From positions 1 through 64,000 of IMG/VR virus record IMGVR_UViG_3300028822_000274: DNA of 64,000 nt. The stretch is one strand, 5' to 3'. The stretch is from a virus. Positions 1-7,079 of this stretch are shown piece after piece (the stretch's first letter is position 1; every line of letters begins with the position of its first letter). The position numbers and the translations under genes were made by a program. The notes beneath the pieces are model-generated. The model ran no database searches. It saw nothing but the letters and a program-made list of their open reading frames with translations, and was not told the DNA's origin.

Positions 1-45
1 CCCCTATATATGGTGGGTAGTACGGAACACTGAACCACGTGTATT

Positions 46-75
46 TTGTGAAAAACCCTGTCTGTTTGGTACTGT
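46..75 (+). promoter_or_regulatory. Candidate promoter of non-coding RNA
   Basis: A TTGTGA -35 at 46-51, an 18-base spacer and TGGTACTGT (extended -10, 67-75) resemble the phage's TTGACAAAAC/TGGTACTCT promoter family. Transcription would begin near 82. No ribosome binding site or convincing gene follows, and an intrinsic terminator lies at 497-526. Confidence 0.45.
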
Positions 76-309
76 GCAGGGTTGTCAAAACATCGAAATC
101 AAAATAAAAACGCGGAAAAAGCGGCCCGAAAAAGAGGAAAAGTCTAAGAATATCAATAATTTAATACATACTCTCTTTATAACCCCCTATACATGTACCC
201 CTATAAATAGAGAGAGTAGTACCCAAAGACCCTTACGCACCCCTCTGGGTGTGGGCCCTTAAGAATGCAGGGGACAGACTTTTTATCGATTTTGGAGAGG
301 CCTGCATTG

Positions 310-497
310 AGAGCACAGAGCCCCAATATCCTGAATGATTCCATAGAGATACCCAAAATAGAGCCCTACAGAGCACAGAGTACAGAGCCCATCATCTAAG
401 AGTACTTATACACTTAATTTGGCACGTCGCTTGCACTGTATGCCCCTGAGAGCACAGAGCTCCGGTTCCGACCCCTAAGAATGCTAAGAGTACAGAG
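310..497 (+). repeat. AGAG(C/T)ACAGAG repeat array, five copies
   Basis: AGAGCACAGAG occurs at 310-320, 370-380 and 449-459. AGAGTACAGAG occurs at 377-387 and 487-497. A partial GCACAGAGG lies at 1131-1139. Spacing is irregular (10 to 69 bases), unlike a CRISPR. Candidates are protein-binding iterons or repeated RNA motifs. Confidence 0.6.
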
Positions 498-526
498 TGA
501 CGGTACACCTCGTCACAAATTTTTTT
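497..526 (+). terminator. Rho-independent terminator
   Basis: GTGACG (497-502) pairs with CGTCAC (511-516) across an 8-base loop and is followed by AAA and seven T. It closes the transcript expected from the promoter at 46-75. Confidence 0.65.
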
Positions 527-1170
527 GGGGACGGTTTCTACAGAGGACCATTAAGCAATAATTACGTACACTTAACCCCCGTGCCACCCCCGAACGAACT
601 CAAAATGTAGTCGAAATGAGCCTCGAACTAGCCCCAAAGGAGCTGGGAAAAGAACGGTGAATGAGCCCGAGAAGCACCTCTTTTATAGGTTATAGGGGTA
701 AAAACATGACTTCCTTCCAGGACGAAGCCCGAGGTAACGTCGGACAAGCTCCTGAGTATCCAAAGAAATGAGTTTCTCTAGGAAAAACGAGTAGTTACGT
801 GGATAAGCCCCGATATACCGTAGAACATAGGAGCTAAGAACCGTGTGGTACGCCGCTTTAATTTTTATGCGGGATTGAAGCTTGTTTCTGCATAAAGTGC
901 ACATTTCAGATATAAGGGTAGACCCGATTTTTGCATAAACCCTACATTCCTCTAGTGGTTTTACCAAGAACATCTTATATTGAGTCAAGGGCACGGCATC
1001 ACGGGCTGCTGGTTGGAAGGACCTGAGGTACCATGAGCCAGTGAACATCTGAAAAGTTAAAGGCCTGAAAATTGAAATTCTGCTTCCTACTCGACCAGTC
1101 GTACTAAAAACCTACAAAATAGCGGTTAACGCACAGAGGCCTGAAAATATTGGGTTTTTGGGTGAATTAT
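527..1170. other. Non-coding stretch without accepted gene
   Basis: About 640 bases with no + strand gene. A 121-codon minus-strand frame (683-1048) lacks a ribosome binding site and has no familiar look. Some nested complementarity is visible: AGCTCCT near 751 with AGGAGCT near 831, and TATCC/GGATA inside it. AGGCCTGAAAAT occurs twice, near 1061 and 1138. A folded RNA or regulatory DNA is possible, but nothing is demonstrated. Confidence 0.3.
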
Positions 1171-1171
1171 G

Positions 1172-1199
1172 TTGACAAAACGGCTCTGTGTGGTACTCT
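1172..1199 (+). promoter_or_regulatory. Promoter, TTGACAAAAC family
   Basis: TTGACA at 1172-1177 within TTGACAAAAC, a 16-base spacer and TGGTACTCT (extended -10, TACTCT 1194-1199). It drives the 1237 gene cluster and rules out the longer start at 1150. Confidence 0.75.
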
Positions 1200-1236
1200 T
1201 TTTGTAGTTGGGCAACGCAATTACAACGAGGAAATC

Positions 1237-1368
1237 ATGGATCAAGCTGAACTGTACGATGGGCTTTTGATGTACTCGGCCCCTTACAATCGGGTCGTCG
1301 AACTTTTTGAAAAAGCCTATGCTGCTCTAGGTCGATGCTGGATGTCAGCATGCCAGGTGTTTCGATGA
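1237..1368 (+). CDS. Small hypothetical early protein (43 aa)
   Basis: First gene after the TTGACAAAAC promoter. The ATG at 1237 is preceded by GAGG. A longer frame starting at 1150 is rejected because its start lies upstream of the promoter at 1172-1199. The product is a short, mostly helical-looking peptide rich in Tyr, Leu and Ala, with no recognised motif. Its stop overlaps the next start as ATGA, so the three genes 1237-2017 are translationally coupled. Function is unknown. Confidence 0.6.
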   Translation: MDQAELYDGLLMYSAPYNRVVELFEKAYAALGRCWMSACQVFR

Positions 1369-1721
1369 TCTCTCAGTCAGAACAGTTCGAACTCATGGCT
1401 CAGCGAAAAGGTCTGAACGTCTTCGACGAGTTCGAGGACTCAAAGTTCAGGTTCATCTGGGTGAGTCCTAAACACCGGGAGCATGCCTACGGCGTCATTC
1501 GTGCCCGCTCATTTTTCGGGGCCTTCAAAAAAGCCGTGGAAGTCAACGACGTCCTCCAAGGCCTTGAGATCCTGAGCATGAGGTACGAAAACCCCATGGT
1601 CTTCTACGGCCGTGACCTCGTCGGCAGGCTGACAGTAATGTTCGATACCGTCGAATTGAGCATCATGAAATGCCTGCGTGATCCATCTGAAATTATGAAT
1701 AGCTCTAAGGAATTCCTATGA
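1365..1721 (+). CDS. Hypothetical protein, paralog of next gene
   Basis: 118 aa. I chose ATG 1365, which overlaps the upstream stop as ATGA, over 1335. From this start the N-terminus (MISQSEQFELMA) lines up with the next gene (MIDQREQFRLLA). The two also share a central aromatic segment, an AxSxFxAF segment, and a C-terminal VFYG...LSIxxC stretch. They are therefore diverged tandem duplicates. No catalytic motif is visible; the fold looks small alpha/beta. Function is unknown. Confidence 0.75.
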   Translation: MISQSEQFELMAQRKGLNVFDEFEDSKFRFIWVSPKHREHAYGVIRARSFFGAFKKAVEVNDVLQGLEILSMRYENPMVFYGRDLVGRLTVMFDTVELSIMKCLRDPSEIMNSSKEFL

Positions 1722-2017
1722 TTGACCAACGAGAACAATTCAGGCTTCTGGCCAAAGATTTTGACTGGTTGTTTGTAGAAGGGTCGAGTGTTTTTTATAA
1801 GTATTCTTGGGAGGACCGCGAGAAAAACGAAGGGGGTTTTGGCCTTTTTGAGGCCAAGAGCATGTTTGATGCTTTCTCCAGTATCATCGAGTTGTTCAGG
1901 AATTTCCGGGATCATGATTTGCTTAGAGTTTGTGTGTTTTATGGTCACGTGTCCATCTATTTTGAGGGCATTTTATTGAGTATCAGTAGATGTAAAGATC
2001 AATATGTGGATGTGTGA
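1718..2017 (+). CDS. Hypothetical protein, tandem paralog
   Basis: 99 aa, starting inside the previous stop (ATGA at 1718-1721), hence translationally coupled. It shares the MIxQxEQFxLxA N-terminus and the VFYG...LSISxC C-terminus with the 118-aa neighbour, but is shorter in the middle. A 16-codon mini-frame (2017-2067) overlaps its stop. Function is unknown. The pair probably arose by duplication followed by divergence within the phage. Confidence 0.75.
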   Translation: MIDQREQFRLLAKDFDWLFVEGSSVFYKYSWEDREKNEGGFGLFEAKSMFDAFSSIIELFRNFRDHDLLRVCVFYGHVSIYFEGILLSISRCKDQYVDV

Positions 2018-2076
2018 TGAATAAGATGTCAAACGCATGTGGAACGCTGGCGCTGCCAACAGAATAAGGAGTAACA

Positions 2077-2301
2077 ATGAGAAAAGGGGCATTAAGGTTA
2101 TTGGCGGACGTAATCTTGTCTGGTATCCCGTGGACTCCACAGACCCCTTGGTCAGGATCAGATGTTTCCGAATGCCTGAGGCTCAGGTGGTTGCGCAGCG
2201 ATGAGGAGGGTGGACTCGTACCGACCATGGAGGGCATCCAGTACTACGAAAAATTCAAGGGTCAGCTGGAAGCTCCTGGGGATGTTTTGTGCCGATGGTA
2301 A
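2077..2301 (+). CDS. Small winged-helix-like protein
   Basis: 74 aa with a good ribosome binding site (AAGGAG, 6 bases before ATG 2077). Residues about 29-50 read as a recognition helix followed by an acidic-Gly wing (RSDEEGGLVPT), then a C-terminal helix. This matches the pattern of the protein around 4787-5167 (RRDADGDFVLTTTGK). I infer a small DNA-binding or regulatory protein. No enzymatic motif is seen and specificity is unknown. Confidence 0.65.
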   Translation: MRKGALRLLADVILSGIPWTPQTPWSGSDVSECLRLRWLRSDEEGGLVPTMEGIQYYEKFKGQLEAPGDVLCRW

Positions 2302-2326
2302 TTCGCGGCCAAGAAAGAAGGAAGAC

Positions 2327-2581
2327 ATGAGCAAATTACTCAAAGTCAGGATTAAAAAGGAAGGCGATCAACACTCCACTACCCTGGAGTCCGAGCAGGA
2401 CATCATGTTATCCGAGGTAGTGTCGGTCATTAATTCTTTGTGCAGATCTGCATTTCGGCAGTGTGCCACGAACGTCGAATTTTGTGATGTCTTTGATCAC
2501 ATTATCCTGACTGTGAATTCGGCTCACAAAGAAGAATTTATGCTTTTTGGGCCAAAGGGAAGAAAAGAACAGCTATCTTGA
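2327..2581 (+). CDS. Hypothetical protein (84 aa)
   Basis: The start at ATG 2327 has a purine-rich AAGAAGGAAG ribosome binding site. A longer frame from 2201 overlaps the previous gene and is rejected. The product begins with a basic strand (KLLKVRIKKEG) followed by an acidic stretch and two cysteines. No known domain is recognised. It sits in the early block of small genes between the winged-helix-like protein and the Cys-rich protein. Confidence 0.6.
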   Translation: MSKLLKVRIKKEGDQHSTTLESEQDIMLSEVVSVINSLCRSAFRQCATNVEFCDVFDHIILTVNSAHKEEFMLFGPKGRKEQLS

Positions 2582-2603
2582 TGACTGTTTTCTGGAGGTT
2601 ATC

Positions 2604-2648
2604 ATGGCATTGATTATCGAAGTGACGCTCTGGAACGACGGCAGCTGA
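2604..2648 (+). CDS. Possible 14-codon leader peptide
   Basis: ATG 2604 has a clear GGAGG site 6 bases upstream and encodes 14 residues (MALIIEVTLWNDGS). Its TGA overlaps the next ATG as TGATG at 2646-2650. It may couple translation of the Cys-rich gene rather than make a functional peptide. Chance cannot be excluded for so short a frame. Confidence 0.35.
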   Translation: MALIIEVTLWNDGS

Positions 2649-3208
2649 TGAGAAGCGTACCTGACGATTATCATATTTATTGGACAACATGCCCTGATTG
2701 CGGGTCGCGGGTCCATCCAGCCGAACAGCCAGATTGTGACTGCGATGTATGCGAGGAGTGTGGTTGTGTGTACTGCGAGTGCCAATATTGCGAATGCTGC
2801 GGTGAGCTGATTCCAGCTGGGGATTCATTGTGTTGTGACTGTGCGGTCGATCTGGATGGGCCCACAGAGTGGGTTAAAACAAATAAGGAGCAAAAAATGT
2901 GTGAAGAGCCTACTGTACGTTGGTGTTATAATTGTGGTGCTAATCTTTTGGCATTGCCTTCGACACCAAACGAAGAACTGTTCTGCGATGCATGCGAGGG
3001 GAGAATCGCAGAAAAAGAAAATATTGTAGATATTGCGAAAGGTACCATTTGGACGAGACAGTCTGGTGAGGATGTCAAAGTACTTTACGCCAATGAAAAA
3101 TTTGTTCGTTTTCGCGGAGTCGAATCGGACAGGCGGCGTGCTAAACTAAAAAGGGAATTTATCAGGATGTTCTCGCCCCAGAAAAAGGCGAAAATGGGGG
3201 CTGAATGA
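2648..3208 (+). CDS. Cysteine-rich multi-zinc-ribbon protein
   Basis: 186 aa. The first 65 residues hold about 15 Cys in CxxC, CxC and CC spacings, enough for two or more zinc sites. A second zinc ribbon lies near residues 93-119 (CYNCGAN...CDACEG). The C-terminus is basic with a small beta-like region. Met84 (2897) is preceded by AAGGAG, so the second half could also be made alone, or the gene could be two genes fused in frame. Zinc-mediated nucleic acid or protein binding is the only inference I can support. Confidence 0.75.
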   Translation: MRSVPDDYHIYWTTCPDCGSRVHPAEQPDCDCDVCEECGCVYCECQYCECCGELIPAGDSLCCDCAVDLDGPTEWVKTNKEQKMCEEPTVRWCYNCGANLLALPSTPNEELFCDACEGRIAEKENIVDIAKGTIWTRQSGEDVKVLYANEKFVRFRGVESDRRRAKLKREFIRMFSPQKKAKMGAE

Positions 3209-3438
3209 CCGAAACGAAAACAAAAAGTTCTTATGATATTATTGATGATTTGGGGGTTTTGAATAGCCTCGAAATGAAAGAAATATCACGGTTAGCACAC
3301 CAAGTTTATTGGCTTGTAATGGACAACATTGGGTGGGCCCCCAAATCAGTGTCGGAGCGTATAATCCATGAGTTGGCCCGGCAGATCCTACGAAGGATGC
3401 CGGAGGATATAAAGGAGCAGTTGTGCCTAAAAAATTGA
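3205..3438 (+). CDS. Hypothetical helical protein (77 aa)
   Basis: It starts in the previous stop (ATGA, 3205-3208), so it is translationally coupled. The sequence is amphipathic-helical, with a central aromatic segment (HQVYWLVMDNIGW), and has no Cys cluster. Its last codons overlap the start of the Lar-like gene at 3423. Function is unknown. Confidence 0.65.
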   Translation: MTETKTKSSYDIIDDLGVLNSLEMKEISRLAHQVYWLVMDNIGWAPKSVSERIIHELARQILRRMPEDIKEQLCLKN

Positions 3439-3863
3439 AACCATGCCCACTTTGTGGTGGTGGAGCCTCGCTTCTCCCACATGGAGTTTCTTGCAATAAT
3501 TGTTCTTTGTGGTTGGGTGGAGGGACCAGAGCGATAGATAGGTTTCACGTCATAAGCGGCAACAAAAAAGATGTACCGCACAATTATGTGGCTGCAGTGT
3601 GGAACGAGCGTGTGATCGAGAAGCAGGCCGAGATAAAGTGTAATTTCAACGAACTCAGGCGAAGGATCGCTAGCGCGTACAATAAACTTGTTGCTTGCCA
3701 GGACGACATTGATGAGCAACAAGCAGCGTTGTGCGAACTACAGGTATGGCTAGGGACTCTGATGGAACTTCACAACCCCGACGATCCTCATGACTCTGAC
3801 GATTTGTCTGATGAGGTGAAGCTCCTCCATGCTGGTGAGCCGCAGGAGTTTCTGGGTACATGA
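3423..3863 (+). CDS. Lar-like restriction alleviation protein
   Basis: 146 aa from a GTG start with AAGGAG upstream. Residues 6-12 (KPCPLCG), a second Cys pair at 24 and 27, and AVWNERV at 58-64 reproduce the Lar family layout (CPxCG, CxxC, then A...WNxR). Lar-type proteins are known from lambdoid prophages to relieve type I restriction. Here a helical, acidic C-terminal half (residues 65-146) is added, making it about twice the usual length. Anti-restriction is inferred from the family. Many phage Lar homologues are untested. Confidence 0.7.
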   Translation: MPKKLKPCPLCGGGASLLPHGVSCNNCSLWLGGGTRAIDRFHVISGNKKDVPHNYVAAVWNERVIEKQAEIKCNFNELRRRIASAYNKLVACQDDIDEQQAALCELQVWLGTLMELHNPDDPHDSDDLSDEVKLLHAGEPQEFLGT

Positions 3864-3864
3864 C

Positions 3865-4206
3865 ATGACAGAGAAGAATAAATGTAAGACCTGCAAATAT
3901 TTCTTGTGGATACTTGGGAGCAATTTTGGGTGGTGCACTTATCGTATGATCGGAAAACTTCCGTTAGATGTATGTTGCAACCAAGAGCACGTGGAAACAA
4001 CTAAAAATATCCACCAATCCTGCGAGACGTGTGAAGCATTCGTTGAAAGCTCCGAGGAGTTTGGGACATGCCGTTACAACCCTCCGGTGCCTGGATCTGG
4101 GCCGAGTGTCCTGGGTTTTTGGCCTCCTGTGAGGAGGATTTGGTGGTGTAAAAAATGGGCGGTGAGGCGCAAACTAGTCCCTGCTGATGAAGATATTTCC
4201 AAATGA
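3865..4206 (+). CDS. Double zinc-ribbon protein
   Basis: 113 aa. ATG 3865 directly follows the previous stop; the longer start at 3829 overlaps the Lar-like gene and is rejected. Two Cys modules are visible: CKTCKYF...C near the N-terminus, and CETCEAF...GTCRYNPP...WCKKW in the C-terminal half. The latter pattern recurs in small phage and bacterial zinc proteins. The role is probably structural metal binding; the partner is unknown. Confidence 0.65.
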   Translation: MTEKNKCKTCKYFLWILGSNFGWCTYRMIGKLPLDVCCNQEHVETTKNIHQSCETCEAFVESSEEFGTCRYNPPVPGSGPSVLGFWPPVRRIWWCKKWAVRRKLVPADEDISK

Positions 4207-4213
4207 GGTAGTC

Positions 4214-4669
4214 ATGGAAGATTATTATAGGGACATGAACCAAAGGGAGTTCGACGAGCTGTACCAGGACTATGACTGGTGCGGTGACGTCTGTTCGAGG
4301 TGGCCCATTGGTCCTGGTGACTGCCCTATTTGTGGGGCGGACACTGTGCTTCGTGATGGTCCGTACGGCAGGTTTTTCGGGTGCTGCGATTTTCCCAGAT
4401 GCCGTGGAATCAGAAGATACAGTCAAGATCTTGTTCCATCGAAGCGAGAGAAGATAAGCGTCGAGTTGGAAATAAGGACGCACGAAAAACGTTGCGGGGA
4501 AGACTGCTGTTTTCTGTATGAGGATTCCGACACCTCGCTCCCAGGATGTAATTTGTTCCGGGTAATGCTGGATTTTGAAAGCGCAGACGAAATTTTGCGC
4601 TGCGAAGCGTGTATGCAAAAGACCAGTCGAAACAGAAGAAAGTGGTGGGTGACACACGATGGAAGATAA
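4214..4669 (+). CDS. Topoisomerase-type zinc-ribbon protein
   Basis: 151 aa. ATG 4214 is preferred over 4187 because GAGG lies 5 bases upstream and it does not overlap the previous gene. Residues 37-70 (CPICGADT...GPYGRFFGCCDFPRC) match the C4 zinc finger found at the C-terminus of bacterial topoisomerase I, here without any topoisomerase domain. Further Cys pairs follow at the C-terminus. A second solitary copy is at 13211-13420. Single-stranded DNA binding is a reasonable inference from the family. Confidence 0.75.
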   Translation: MEDYYRDMNQREFDELYQDYDWCGDVCSRWPIGPGDCPICGADTVLRDGPYGRFFGCCDFPRCRGIRRYSQDLVPSKREKISVELEIRTHEKRCGEDCCFLYEDSDTSLPGCNLFRVMLDFESADEILRCEACMQKTSRNRRKWWVTHDGR

Positions 4670-4786
4670 ATACCTTCAAAAATTATTGTCATCGTTTGTG
4701 AGCTTGTAAATATTTCTGAAAACCAACCTGTTTTTCCAGGTGATGTTCTGAGTCACGGGACAGCGAACCGTTGTGTTCATGCAGGC

Positions 4787-5167
4787 ATGGTAAGACGAGA
4801 CGCGGATGGAGACTTCGTGCTCACGACCACAGGGAAATCCATAGGAAGGAATGAAATGACGGGTTATTTCAATTACAGGGCAATGGGCATGTCTCGGGCA
4901 GAATGCCTCTCCAGGCTCTACAACAAGGCACAATGTCAGGGTATGGGTTTCCTGCATTTTGACTCGAAACCGATGACTCTGAAAGAAGCCGAGGGGATCA
5001 TCAAGTATCGAGAAGAAAACAAAATGGGTTTCTACTTCGATTACCTCAAGGGTAGGGTCATGAAAGTAGACCTCGGAGATGGGATTGTGAGTCTCGTGTT
5101 CTACGATAGGGACAATGGACCAGACGCTGGTGTGGAAGCACTGACAGACCCAAATTGGGTCGGATAA
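4787..5167 (+). CDS. Winged-helix-like protein, possibly frameshifted
   Basis: 126 aa from ATG 4787. The same frame stays open back to 4670, and that segment (e.g. PVFPGDVLSHGTANRCVHAG) reads as a natural continuation but has no start codon. A -1 step near 4703 would join it to ATG 4659 (MEDKYLQKLLSSFVSL). The composite aligns with the winged-helix-like protein at 2077-2301, including the wing RRDADGDFVLTTTGK. Either the gene is frameshifted or it starts at 4787 in truncated form. The downstream part is of unknown function. Confidence 0.6.
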   Translation: MVRRDADGDFVLTTTGKSIGRNEMTGYFNYRAMGMSRAECLSRLYNKAQCQGMGFLHFDSKPMTLKEAEGIIKYREENKMGFYFDYLKGRVMKVDLGDGIVSLVFYDRDNGPDAGVEALTDPNWVG

Positions 5168-5179
5168 AAAGGAGAAACG

Positions 5180-5296
5180 ATGAATAAAGCAAAGAAAAGA
5201 AGGAATCGACGTCGCAACAGGGACATGAGATGGGTCGAGCGTTGTGGTCATGACATCGAGGAGACAAAATCCTTAAGAATGACGACCGAGGTGTGA
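5180..5296 (+). CDS. Tiny basic protein (38 aa)
   Basis: ATG 5180 has AAGGAG 6 bases upstream. The N-terminus is very basic (KAKKRRNRRRNR), suggesting nucleic-acid binding. Its stop overlaps the next start as TGATG (5294-5298). It is too short for family assignment. Confidence 0.5.
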   Translation: MNKAKKRRNRRRNRDMRWVERCGHDIEETKSLRMTTEV

Positions 5297-5439
5297 TGCG
5301 CTGCGACGCGTATATCGAGGACATCCTCGACACCGATGAGGGTTATATGCCTCCAAACAGGCAAATTTACCCCGAAAGCCAAATCTCAGGTCCGATTCGT
5401 GTGGTCTGCATGAGGGAGATGCCAAATGGTATCGAGTAA
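5296..5439 (+). CDS. Hypothetical small acidic protein (47 aa)
   Basis: It starts at ATG 5296 by TGATG overlap with the preceding basic peptide and overlaps the start of the nuclease gene at 5426. It is acidic at the N-terminus (YIEDILDTDEGY). The continuous overlaps support a real, coupled gene, but no function can be assigned. Confidence 0.5.
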   Translation: MRCDAYIEDILDTDEGYMPPNRQIYPESQISGPIRVVCMREMPNGIE

Positions 5440-6301
5440 TTCTTGGTGGAAGGGAAAGAAGGCGTCTGAGATCAGCCTGGAACTTTACGCGGCAGTAAAG
5501 GCGGCGTTTCCCTCCCCTCAATGGATTGTCCTGGAGGAGATCTCTATCCCAGGTTCAAATGGGTCTCGCAGGGCTGACATCGTTGCTCTGTCTATTTGGG
5601 GACCCACGAGAGTCGTGGTTTGTGAGATCAAGGCTTCGAGAGCTGATTTTCTGAACGAGATTCGGGACCCAAGCAAACGTGAGCGTGGCGTCTCTTTTGG
5701 GACCGAGTTTGTTTTTGTCGTCCCTCACAACATGGTGAGGGTAGATGAGGTCCCTGAAGGCTGTGGTTTGTACGAGGTGCAGCGGAACCGAAGACTGAAG
5801 CGGACAAAATCTGGGACGCAGAAGAAGAACGTCGGTTGGACGCAAGCCGTGTTTCATAACTTCGTTCGCGCCATCGTGTATCGCAAGGATGAAGCTCACA
5901 GGGCGTTTTATGAGGCCGGGAACCAGGGAACGAAGATTTACAAGAATCTCTTCAAGGCTCTCGGCCAGGAATGGTCTTTGGAAGAGTTGTTGGACCTGAC
6001 GAAGACCCTGTATAGAGGCCTGTTATTCAAGAAGAGCGATGTTGAGCAGGCCTCGATGGATTTCAGGGCGCGTATGAATCAGGATAACGAGGTCATTCGA
6101 TTGCGAGATCTCGAAAGCACAGTCTGTGATTTGTGCGGCTATGGGATACGGACTGGACAGGATTTTGCCAGATGGTTTTCGAAAAGAGGGACTTTAGGTA
6201 ATCCAGATGACAGGAGGGATTTTTACGAGATAGAATCTGCCTACAGGGCGCTGAGCAACATTATCAAGAGAAGAAACGAACTTAAAAAAAGACGAAATTA
6301 G
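5426..6301 (+). CDS. MmcB-like PD-(D/E)XK nuclease
   Basis: 291 aa, AGGGAG 7 bases before ATG 5426. The core reads Asp51 (RRADIVAL), then Glu67-x-Lys69 (VVVCEIKASRADF), the D...ExK arrangement of PD-(D/E)XK nucleases. The SRADF segment right after ExK is typical of MmcB-like DNA repair proteins. Residues 1-110 form the nuclease. The C-terminal ~180 residues are helical with one CxxC (CDLC) and no second pair. DNA cleavage or repair is inferred; the target is unknown. Confidence 0.7.
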   Translation: MVSSNSWWKGKKASEISLELYAAVKAAFPSPQWIVLEEISIPGSNGSRRADIVALSIWGPTRVVVCEIKASRADFLNEIRDPSKRERGVSFGTEFVFVVPHNMVRVDEVPEGCGLYEVQRNRRLKRTKSGTQKKNVGWTQAVFHNFVRAIVYRKDEAHRAFYEAGNQGTKIYKNLFKALGQEWSLEELLDLTKTLYRGLLFKKSDVEQASMDFRARMNQDNEVIRLRDLESTVCDLCGYGIRTGQDFARWFSKRGTLGNPDDRRDFYEIESAYRALSNIIKRRNELKKRRN

Positions 6302-6310
6302 GAGTTTAAA

Positions 6311-6844
6311 ATGTCTGAAAGAATCCCTTGTCCTATTTGTGGTGAAAGCATCATGGCGTCTGCAAAAAAATGTAGATTTTGTAATGAGGACATCGAAAAG
6401 TTTGCGCGAAAACAGGAGGCACTAATAGAGCGCGACATCTTCAAAGGGAAGCTGCCGGTCATCTACGATCTTGGTCAGGTTGCAGTCATTTTGTTGCTGT
6501 CCTTGATTTTCATTGTGCCGGGTCTAATCGCTCTGTTGGTATATTGGATCAAGGCAACGACAACGCATTATCGAGTGACTACCCAACGGATTCTACTGAC
6601 GAGTGGCGTTTTTTCGCCTCGTGCTGACACCATTGAATTGTTTAGGGTCGATGATATTGGTGTCACCCGTCCATTTTTAATGCGTCCATTTGGTTATGGC
6701 TGCATTCATGTTTGGACTTCTGACCGTTCGTCAGCAGCAAAAGTAATTGTCACCAAAGAATATGATAGAATAGTAAATGATTTGCGGGGTCATTTATTTG
6801 CTTCACGAGAACAACGAAACGTCATGACACTATCAAGAGCATAG
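6311..6844 (+). CDS. Zinc-ribbon, PH-domain membrane protein
   Basis: 177 aa. An N-terminal zinc ribbon (Cys7, 10, 21, 24) is followed by a short helix, a hydrophobic segment at about 55-80 and a bacterial PH-like beta domain at about 86-170 (HYRVTTQRILLTSGVFS...DTIELFRVDDI). This combination resembles YdbT/bPH2 membrane proteins. The ribbon and PH domain probably both face the cytoplasm at the inner membrane. Its role in infection is unknown; it could modify the envelope or exclude other phages. Confidence 0.75.
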   Translation: MSERIPCPICGESIMASAKKCRFCNEDIEKFARKQEALIERDIFKGKLPVIYDLGQVAVILLLSLIFIVPGLIALLVYWIKATTTHYRVTTQRILLTSGVFSPRADTIELFRVDDIGVTRPFLMRPFGYGCIHVWTSDRSSAAKVIVTKEYDRIVNDLRGHLFASREQRNVMTLSRA

Positions 6845-6860
6845 GAAGGAAGGAAAAGGA

Positions 6861-7079
6861 ATGTCCGACATCATCAGCACAAAGGAATATCAAGAAGTCG
6901 TGAGCCTGGCGAAAAAGTCTCTGACGATGATCAAGGAAACAGTAGCGAGAGCAATCGATGGTGACAGCCTGGAACTTTCCGCAGCCGTGATTGTCATCGA
7001 GGACGAAGCTGATAGGGCGCTTGGAGCGCTTCGTCCAGTTGCTGCGACTTTCGAAACAGATGAGGGAGAGCATGACTGA
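6861..7079 (+). CDS. Hypothetical helical protein (72 aa)
   Basis: ATG 6861 follows a GGAAGGAAAAGG purine run. The product is alternating helical and acidic, without Cys or a membrane segment. Its end overlaps the next gene by 8 bases. No family is recognised. Confidence 0.65.
   Translation: MSDIISTKEYQEVVSLAKKSLTMIKETVARAIDGDSLELSAAVIVIEDEADRALGALRPVAATFETDEGEHD

Larger units (their letters stand above)
82..526 (+). ncRNA. Candidate ~445-nt non-coding RNA
   Basis: The stretch is bounded by a candidate promoter (46-75) and a good intrinsic terminator (497-526). It holds no open frame with a ribosome binding site. It contains five copies of AGAG(C/T)ACAGAG. In a genome that otherwise packs genes edge to edge this is conspicuous. 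Function is unknown: it could be a regulatory or structural RNA, or a DNA-level repeat region such as an origin that happens to be transcribed. Confidence 0.4.

Noticed and set aside
74-262. 62-codon + strand frame
   Set aside because: GTG start overlaps the candidate promoter -10, so it would not be on the transcript; no ribosome binding site; low-complexity Lys/Arg/Thr sequence.
310-497. CRISPR-like array
   Set aside because: Repeats are 11 bases with irregular, partly overlapping spacing; no cas genes.
683-1048. 121-codon minus-strand frame
   Set aside because: No ribosome binding site or promoter, no recognisable pattern, and all other genes are on the + strand.
4001-4657. 218-codon minus-strand frame
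   Set aside because: Shadow of the zinc-ribbon genes at 3865 and 4214, which have Cys motifs and ribosome binding sites.
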